Positions 60,422-64,000 of a stretch of 64,000 bases of DNA are shown here, piece by piece; the first letter of the stretch is position 1, and each line of letters begins with the position of its first letter. The notes under the pieces were generated by a model that was not told the DNA's origin, did not search any database, and was given only the letters and a program-made list of their open reading frames with translations. The DNA is from Pelagibius sp. Alg239-R121 (GTDB lineage: Bacteria > Pseudomonadota > Alphaproteobacteria > Kiloniellales > Kiloniellaceae): the NCBI RefSeq assembly GCF_947331435.1, contig NZ_CAMZOF010000008.1, positions 425,439 through 489,438 of the forward strand, given 5' to 3'. Both the position numbers and the translations under genes were made by a program.

Positions 60422-61965
60422 CCGATATTTTCCGTCCAATAACTGACGATGAATTTCCGCCGGTCGAGGTCTACGAGACTCCAGGCGCGCCCTGGGAGCC
60501 ACTGGACGAGCGATTGCTCAACGATGGTCGTCAGCAGGCTGTACCGTTCCCGATCGAACTCCTAGGCCCCTGGAAGGGCTGGGCATGCATTGCGGCCGAG
60601 GGGGCAAGCGCCCCGGTCGACTTCGTTGCAACAGGCATGATCACCGCTGCAGCCGCGGCTATAGGCAACGCCAGGCGAGTAACAGCTTGGTCCGGTTGGT
60701 CAGAGCCCTGCTGCCTTTGGTCAATCCTGGTGGGGCTTCCCTCCAGCGGCAAATCACCCGCTGTGACAGCCGTTACCAATCCCATCAAGGATATCGAAGC
60801 CGAACTCTGTGGAGACTTCCCATATCGGCAGTCCGAATTCGAGAGGGACAAGGAAGTTGCGAAGATCTCCCGGAGCAAATGGGAAGATGACGTTCGCACA
60901 GCAGTTAAATCGGCGCACCCGGCACCGGATATGCCAGCCTTGGCACAGGAACCAGAACCGCCTGTAAAGCCTCGCTGTATCATCAACGACCCCACCATTG
61001 AATCAGTTGCCCGGCTTCAGTCCCGCCACCCTCGCGGGCTGCTGTTCGTTCGTGACGAGCTGGCCGGCTGGATACAGGGTTTCGGGCGATACAACAGTGG
61101 TGCCGATCGGGCGTTCTGGATCGAATGCCATGGCGGCCGCTCGTACGTCGTGGATCGGGTCAAGCATGAACAGGCAATTTCTATCAGGCATCTGAATTCG
61201 TCCGTCACCGGCGGCATGCAGCCTGATCGCCTCAGCAGCTTGTTTATCTCCGGTGAAGACGATGACGGACTGCTTGCCCGCTTCCTGATCTCGTGGCCTG
61301 AAAAGGTTCCGCCGCGGCGCCCGAATGTCGCTGTAGACGAAACGCCTTATCGGGAAGCTCTGCACCAGGTAATGACTTTGACTATGGGTGTGGATGAGCA
61401 AGGTAGTGCTGAGCCTATCGACATTCCATTGGCTTCTGATGCTGCGGATACTCTCCAGGCCTATCGCGAAGATAATGCACGGACTGAGGACACCTTATCA
61501 GGTTTGGCCCTCAGCCACGCCGGCAAGGGTCCTGGTATGGCTCTCCGGCTTGCCCTGGTGCTCGAATACTTGTGGTGGGCCGCTGAGCCCGAGGGAAGTC
61601 CGGAGCCGTCAGAGGTAAGCCTGAAGGCCATGCAGGCCGGTATCGCGCTCTTTGATGGTTATTACCTGCCTACAGCCATTCGCGCCTATGGCGATGCCGC
61701 TCTACCCAAGAACGAGCGTGGAGCCGCAGCCATTGCACGCCGCATCACGAAACAAGGCCTGCGTACAGTGAACGCAAGTCAGATTCGCCGCGGCTGGAGA
61801 TTGCCAGGCCTCTCGACCGCCGACGACGTGAAGGAAGCCTTAGATGTTCTCGAGGAGGGCAATTGGGTCAAGCGCGTTGGGAACAATCGAGACGGCAGGT
61901 CCCCCGGTCGCGGCAAGTCAGATTATCTCGTTCACCCCTCAGCCTGGAGTGAAGCCCATGAGTAA
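60418..61965 (+). CDS. DUF3987-like P-loop replication protein
   Basis: This 515-residue protein has a Walker-A-like GLPSSGKSP near 106-114, a Walker-B-like LLFVRDELAGWI near 210-221, and a C-terminal winged-helix-like segment. It belongs with phage and plasmid YfjI/DUF3987 proteins, which are associated with primases and probably act as helicases. The primase stop and this ATG overlap. Its 3' end overlaps the iteron-containing gene by eight bases. Helicase activity is inferred from family and position. Confidence 0.83.
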   Translation: MTDIFRPITDDEFPPVEVYETPGAPWEPLDERLLNDGRQQAVPFPIELLGPWKGWACIAAEGASAPVDFVATGMITAAAAAIGNARRVTAWSGWSEPCCLWSILVGLPSSGKSPAVTAVTNPIKDIEAELCGDFPYRQSEFERDKEVAKISRSKWEDDVRTAVKSAHPAPDMPALAQEPEPPVKPRCIINDPTIESVARLQSRHPRGLLFVRDELAGWIQGFGRYNSGADRAFWIECHGGRSYVVDRVKHEQAISIRHLNSSVTGGMQPDRLSSLFISGEDDDGLLARFLISWPEKVPPRRPNVAVDETPYREALHQVMTLTMGVDEQGSAEPIDIPLASDAADTLQAYREDNARTEDTLSGLALSHAGKGPGMALRLALVLEYLWWAAEPEGSPEPSEVSLKAMQAGIALFDGYYLPTAIRAYGDAALPKNERGAAAIARRITKQGLRTVNASQIRRGWRLPGLSTADDVKEALDVLEEGNWVKRVGNNRDGRSPGRGKSDYLVHPSAWSEAHE

Positions 61966-62587
61966 GTGGCTTGATCTGGCTCTCGCCAGCATGGAGGAGC
62001 ACGAGCCTTCCGCTTCTGATTTCCCTTATGCAGTTAGTGCAGTTAGTGCAGATAGGTCTAAGGCCGCACCCACGCCCATAAAAAACAATGACTTAGCGCC
62101 AGACCTAACTGCAATGCAGAAATTGCAGTTAGCTGCAGTTAGGTCCGAAAACGCCGTTTCCGCCGTCGAATTGCCAACTTCAGGCCGACTTACGGGCGTT
62201 CCCGGCGAGTGGCTTCACGGCTTCGACCGCCTCGTTTCCATGCCAGTGCCGCTGGGCCTGGAGGTAACTCGCTGGCTCGAAGTCCGGGCTGATACCGAGC
62301 GCTTCCTGGTGCAATGGGGCGCCCGTGCTGCTGCGCTGGGCTGGGACACACTTAACCTCTTCGGCGTTGGCCGCGACGCTCCGGAAGAGCAGATCCACCT
62401 CGCGGGCCTTGCCTGGCTCCTGAAGGGCAAGACGGTGGCGGCCATGACCGAACAGCTGGCAATGGTTGATATGGGCCGCGGCGTTAAGCAGAGCTTCCCT
62501 CGTCGCGACAGGCCCGGACAAATCCCGATCTGGTGCCTTCCTTTACCACAGAAACGCAAACGCCAGGAGGTGTCTAACCATGACTGA
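61958..62587 (+). CDS. Hypothetical element protein containing the iterons
   Basis: This 209-residue protein starts at ATG 61958, overlapping the end of the P-loop gene. Its first 75 residues (with AVSAVSADRS and AVRSENAVSAV) encode the repeated TGCAGTTAG array. The rest is an Ala/Leu-rich region (MPVPLGLEVTRWLEVRADTERFLVQWGARAAAL) unlike a known family. A replication initiator role is possible because origin iterons are commonly inside such genes, but I see no clear initiator motif. Confidence 0.7.
   Translation: MSKWLDLALASMEEHEPSASDFPYAVSAVSADRSKAAPTPIKNNDLAPDLTAMQKLQLAAVRSENAVSAVELPTSGRLTGVPGEWLHGFDRLVSMPVPLGLEVTRWLEVRADTERFLVQWGARAAALGWDTLNLFGVGRDAPEEQIHLAGLAWLLKGKTVAAMTEQLAMVDMGRGVKQSFPRRDRPGQIPIWCLPLPQKRKRQEVSNHD
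62029..62146 (+). repeat. TGCAGTTAG iteron cluster, candidate origin of replication
   Basis: Direct copies of TGCAGTTAG occur at 62029-62037, 62038-62046, 62124-62132 and 62134-62142. A near copy TGCAGATAG lies at 62047-62055. GACCTAACTGCA at 62102-62113 is the exact inverse of TGCAGTTAGGTC at 62134-62145. The first three are tandem with a nine-base period. It lies between replication genes. Confidence 0.75.
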
Positions 62588-62768
62588 CGAGAAGATCACA
62601 GCCTTGCGCGAACGGCTGGTCCTATCGCGGCGAAACCAAGTGAATTGGTTGGCCGGCAGGCCTCTGGATGAATGCATGTCTCCCGCTGCTGTCGCCGGGA
62701 TAGTAGACGCGCACATCGCGCTGCTGGCCATTGATGCGGTGTTACAGGAGGACATCGCGGATGAATAA
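62580..62768 (+). CDS. Hypothetical small element protein, 62 residues
   Basis: ATG at 62580 overlaps the preceding gene's last eight bases. The protein (MTDEKITALRERLVLSRRNQ ... SPAAVAGIVDAH) looks helical and charged with no family recognised. It overlaps the GcrA-like gene by eight bases. Confidence 0.55.
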   Translation: MTDEKITALRERLVLSRRNQVNWLAGRPLDECMSPAAVAGIVDAHIALLAIDAVLQEDIADE

Positions 62769-62949
62769 CCCAACCGATCCGCATGAGCCTACTGGTTGCC
62801 GTTGGATCGACGGCCACCCCGGCCAAGGCCATTGGCGATACTGCCAACAACCGCAGCAACGAAAGAGCGCGTTCTGTCCGGAGCACCATCGGCGCGCCTA
62901 CTTCGATCCCCGAAAGCGCGAAGAGGCGAGCCAGGAGCCGGGCGAATGA
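62761..62949 (+). CDS. Small zinc-ribbon protein resembling GcrA C-terminus
   Basis: This 62-residue protein has GCRWIDGHPGQG, then YCQQPQ and FCPEHHRRAYF. It has the Cys-X-Cys-Cys-X2-His arrangement of the C-terminal zinc region of the alphaproteobacterial cell-cycle regulator GcrA, but lacks the GcrA N-terminal helix-turn-helix. It overlaps its neighbours on both sides. It may let the element interact with the host cell-cycle or sigma-70 system. This is a comparison by motif only. Confidence 0.65.
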   Translation: MNNPTDPHEPTGCRWIDGHPGQGHWRYCQQPQQRKSAFCPEHHRRAYFDPRKREEASQEPGE

Positions 62950-63236
62950 CAATGACGCCGGCAGAGAGGCAACGACGGTTTCGGGAACGCCTGCGCAATG
63001 GCGCTACGCAGGTGACTATCGAACTCCTGCCAATTCATATCGAACGCCTGCTCGACTGCGGGTGGTTGACGGAAGAGGAATCGGAAAGAACCTCAGCACT
63101 GGCGCGCGCGTTCCTGTCGTCGTGGGAAAGGTCGCCGCCCGTCAATTCACCGGAAAAGACCGTCACAGCGTTACGCACAGGACTGTTTGACCCTGATAGA
63201 ATCTCGAGAATCAAACGGGATCGTGAGCATGAATGA
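62946..63236 (+). CDS. Hypothetical basic element protein, 96 residues
   Basis: ATG at 62946 overlaps the previous stop (ATGA). The N-terminus is strongly basic (TPAERQRRFRERLRNGA), resembling DNA-associated small phage proteins, followed by ELLPIHIERLLDCGWL and an acidic C-terminus. No family recognised. Its stop overlaps the start of the next gene. Confidence 0.6.
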   Translation: MTMTPAERQRRFRERLRNGATQVTIELLPIHIERLLDCGWLTEEESERTSALARAFLSSWERSPPVNSPEKTVTALRTGLFDPDRISRIKRDREHE

Positions 63237-63936
63237 TTTTGAGAAAGTGCTGGCACTGGGCTTAGGCTCACATATCGCAAATACGGCAGGGTTCGTTATC
63301 GACGATCTCGCTGCAGCGGGTGTTATGCCATCCGATGGCCCACAAACATCCGCGCAAGCTGCCATCGTGCTGCTTGGTGTTATGGGTCTGCCCGCGCCTG
63401 GCGACACTGTTGCGGTGGTGGATTACTGGCGGCACGCGATGCTCTCCGGTGCCTCCACGATTAAGACAACGGGAAATTTCAGAGTCCATGAGTCTTACTG
63501 GCATGACGTCGAGACCATGGAAGAGATGCGGCAGGCATCTCCCGCGCTATTCCAGCCCCTGCTGGATCTCCTCACAGGTGCAATCGAGTGTCATCGGAGT
63601 GCTGAGCAAGTCGACACCATTGGCGATCATAAAGTGTTGGCCTTTTCCTTAGATCACAAAACTAACCGCGCACAATTGGATATCAACCTCCATGCGAGCT
63701 ATGAGGGCGGTGCCTTGGTCTCGCGGCACGAGTACACGGTTAGTCCAGACTATCAAACCTTGGTTGACAGCGATCAGTGGCCACCAGCTCAACTTCAGCA
63801 ATTTGGGGCTTCTGTGTCGGTTGCTGCTGCTGGTTCGATTTTCTTCGACATTGCGGACTATTTGAACAATCACGCGCAAGCGGCGGCTGGGTTGCCGGTC
63901 ACGAAACGTATAGCTGCAGAGAGGCGGGCTCACTGA
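63229..63936 (+). CDS. Hypothetical element protein, 235 residues
   Basis: ATG at 63229 overlaps the end of the previous gene. The protein is helical and neutral (LALGLGSHIANTAGFVIDDLAAAG at the start; HASYEGGALVSRHEYTVS and ALVDS segments later) with a late basic tail (KRIAAERRAH). No family recognised. The next gene's ATG overlaps its stop by one base, continuing the overlapped series. Confidence 0.6.
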   Translation: MNDFEKVLALGLGSHIANTAGFVIDDLAAAGVMPSDGPQTSAQAAIVLLGVMGLPAPGDTVAVVDYWRHAMLSGASTIKTTGNFRVHESYWHDVETMEEMRQASPALFQPLLDLLTGAIECHRSAEQVDTIGDHKVLAFSLDHKTNRAQLDINLHASYEGGALVSRHEYTVSPDYQTLVDSDQWPPAQLQQFGASVSVAAAGSIFFDIADYLNNHAQAAAGLPVTKRIAAERRAH

Positions 63937-64000
63937 TGCCACGAAACGCGTTTAATCACTGGATGAGAAATCAAAGCGACGGCGGCAAACGGGCCTACGC
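63936..64000 (+). CDS. Partial gene running off the right end
   Basis: The ATG at 63936 overlaps the TGA of the previous gene by one base. Twenty-one codons are visible (PRNAFNHWMRNQSDGGKR) before the window ends. The overlap supports a real gene in the series, but nothing can be said about function. Confidence 0.45.
   Translation, partial: MPRNAFNHWMRNQSDGGKRAY

Larger units (their letters stand above)
56177..64000. mobile_element. Integrated element (satellite, island or prophage early region), right end outside window
   Basis: The element begins at the tRNA-Asn 3' remnant and contains integrase, HTH excisionase-like protein, PC4-like protein, primase, DUF3987-type P-loop protein and many small, overlapped genes on the plus strand through to the window end. 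Start and stop codons overlap as ATGA repeatedly from 59223 on. There are no structural or transfer genes in the visible part. It probably replicates after excision, because primase, helicase-like protein and iterons occur together. Confidence 0.85.

Noticed and set aside
62796..62945. Upstream extension of the 96-residue basic element protein
   Set aside because: It overlaps the zinc-ribbon gene throughout; the ATGA overlap at 62946 marks the real start.
1..64000. CRISPR arrays, rRNA operon, complete insertion sequences and intact tRNA genes
   Set aside because: I looked for regular repeats with spacers, rRNA landmarks and IS inverted ends and found none. The only tRNA sequence is the truncated tRNA-Asn.

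Overview
The window looks like a stretch of chromosome from a free-living, probably marine alphaproteobacterium. This is an inference from gene content: an aapJQMP general amino-acid transporter, a Flp pilin, a small zinc protein resembling the GcrA C-terminus, IorAB-type molybdenum hydroxylase subunits, and two-component, cyclic-di-GMP and TRAP genes in a moderately GC-rich background. The mix would fit Rhodospirillales or Kiloniellales relatives, but no marker gene here fixes the species.

From 1 to 13.7 kb are housekeeping and metabolic genes. They comprise the 3' end of a BNR-repeat protein, a MOSC protein behind cyclopropane-fatty-acid synthase, small ParB-like, parvulin and PilZ proteins, and a DeoR regulator divergent from a dimethylglycine/sarcosine-dehydrogenase-like flavoenzyme and a choline-kinase-like phosphotransferase. 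A receiver-like protein without its phosphorylation site follows, then hisI-modA-modB-modC and metC. From 14.1 to 19.6 kb is aapJQMP with a second, diverged AapJ-type binding protein behind the operon terminator. From 19.6 to 29.5 kb are mixed genes: a WYL regulator, isochorismatase-like hydrolase, tandem GNAT, mercaptopyruvate sulfurtransferase, AlaX, cysteine synthase, Nudix, a DegT-PhyH-GNAT group and a hydrolase-OsmC fusion. From 30 to 35.8 kb is a peptide-type ABC transporter whose two ATPases are fused.

From 36 to 48.3 kb signalling dominates. There is an orphan Flp pilin, a GGDEF-EAL protein, a PP2C phosphatase beside a large membrane Ser/Thr kinase with tandem repeats and an SH3-like domain, a possible TIKI/ChaN-fold protein, an OmpR-type two-component pair, a secreted protein that resembles the iota-carbonic anhydrases, and a GAF histidine kinase. 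From 48.9 to 53.9 kb are a GntR/FCD regulator, a TRAP binding protein with no DctQM beside it, and the two subunits of an isoquinoline-1-oxidoreductase-like enzyme.

From about 53.9 kb the sequence becomes accessory. It holds a LysR fragment, a gene with the catalytic pattern of YopT/AvrPphB (C58) cysteine proteases, and the 3' half of a tRNA-Asn gene. That fragment is the left attachment site of an integrated element that runs off the right end of the window. The element carries a tyrosine integrase, an excisionase-like HTH protein, a PC4-like protein, a CHC2/toprim primase, a DUF3987-type P-loop protein, and a tightly overlapped run of small genes. A cluster of TGCAGTTAG iterons inside one gene is a candidate replication origin. 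No capsid, tail or conjugation genes are visible, so it is either a replicating satellite or island, or the early end of a larger element.
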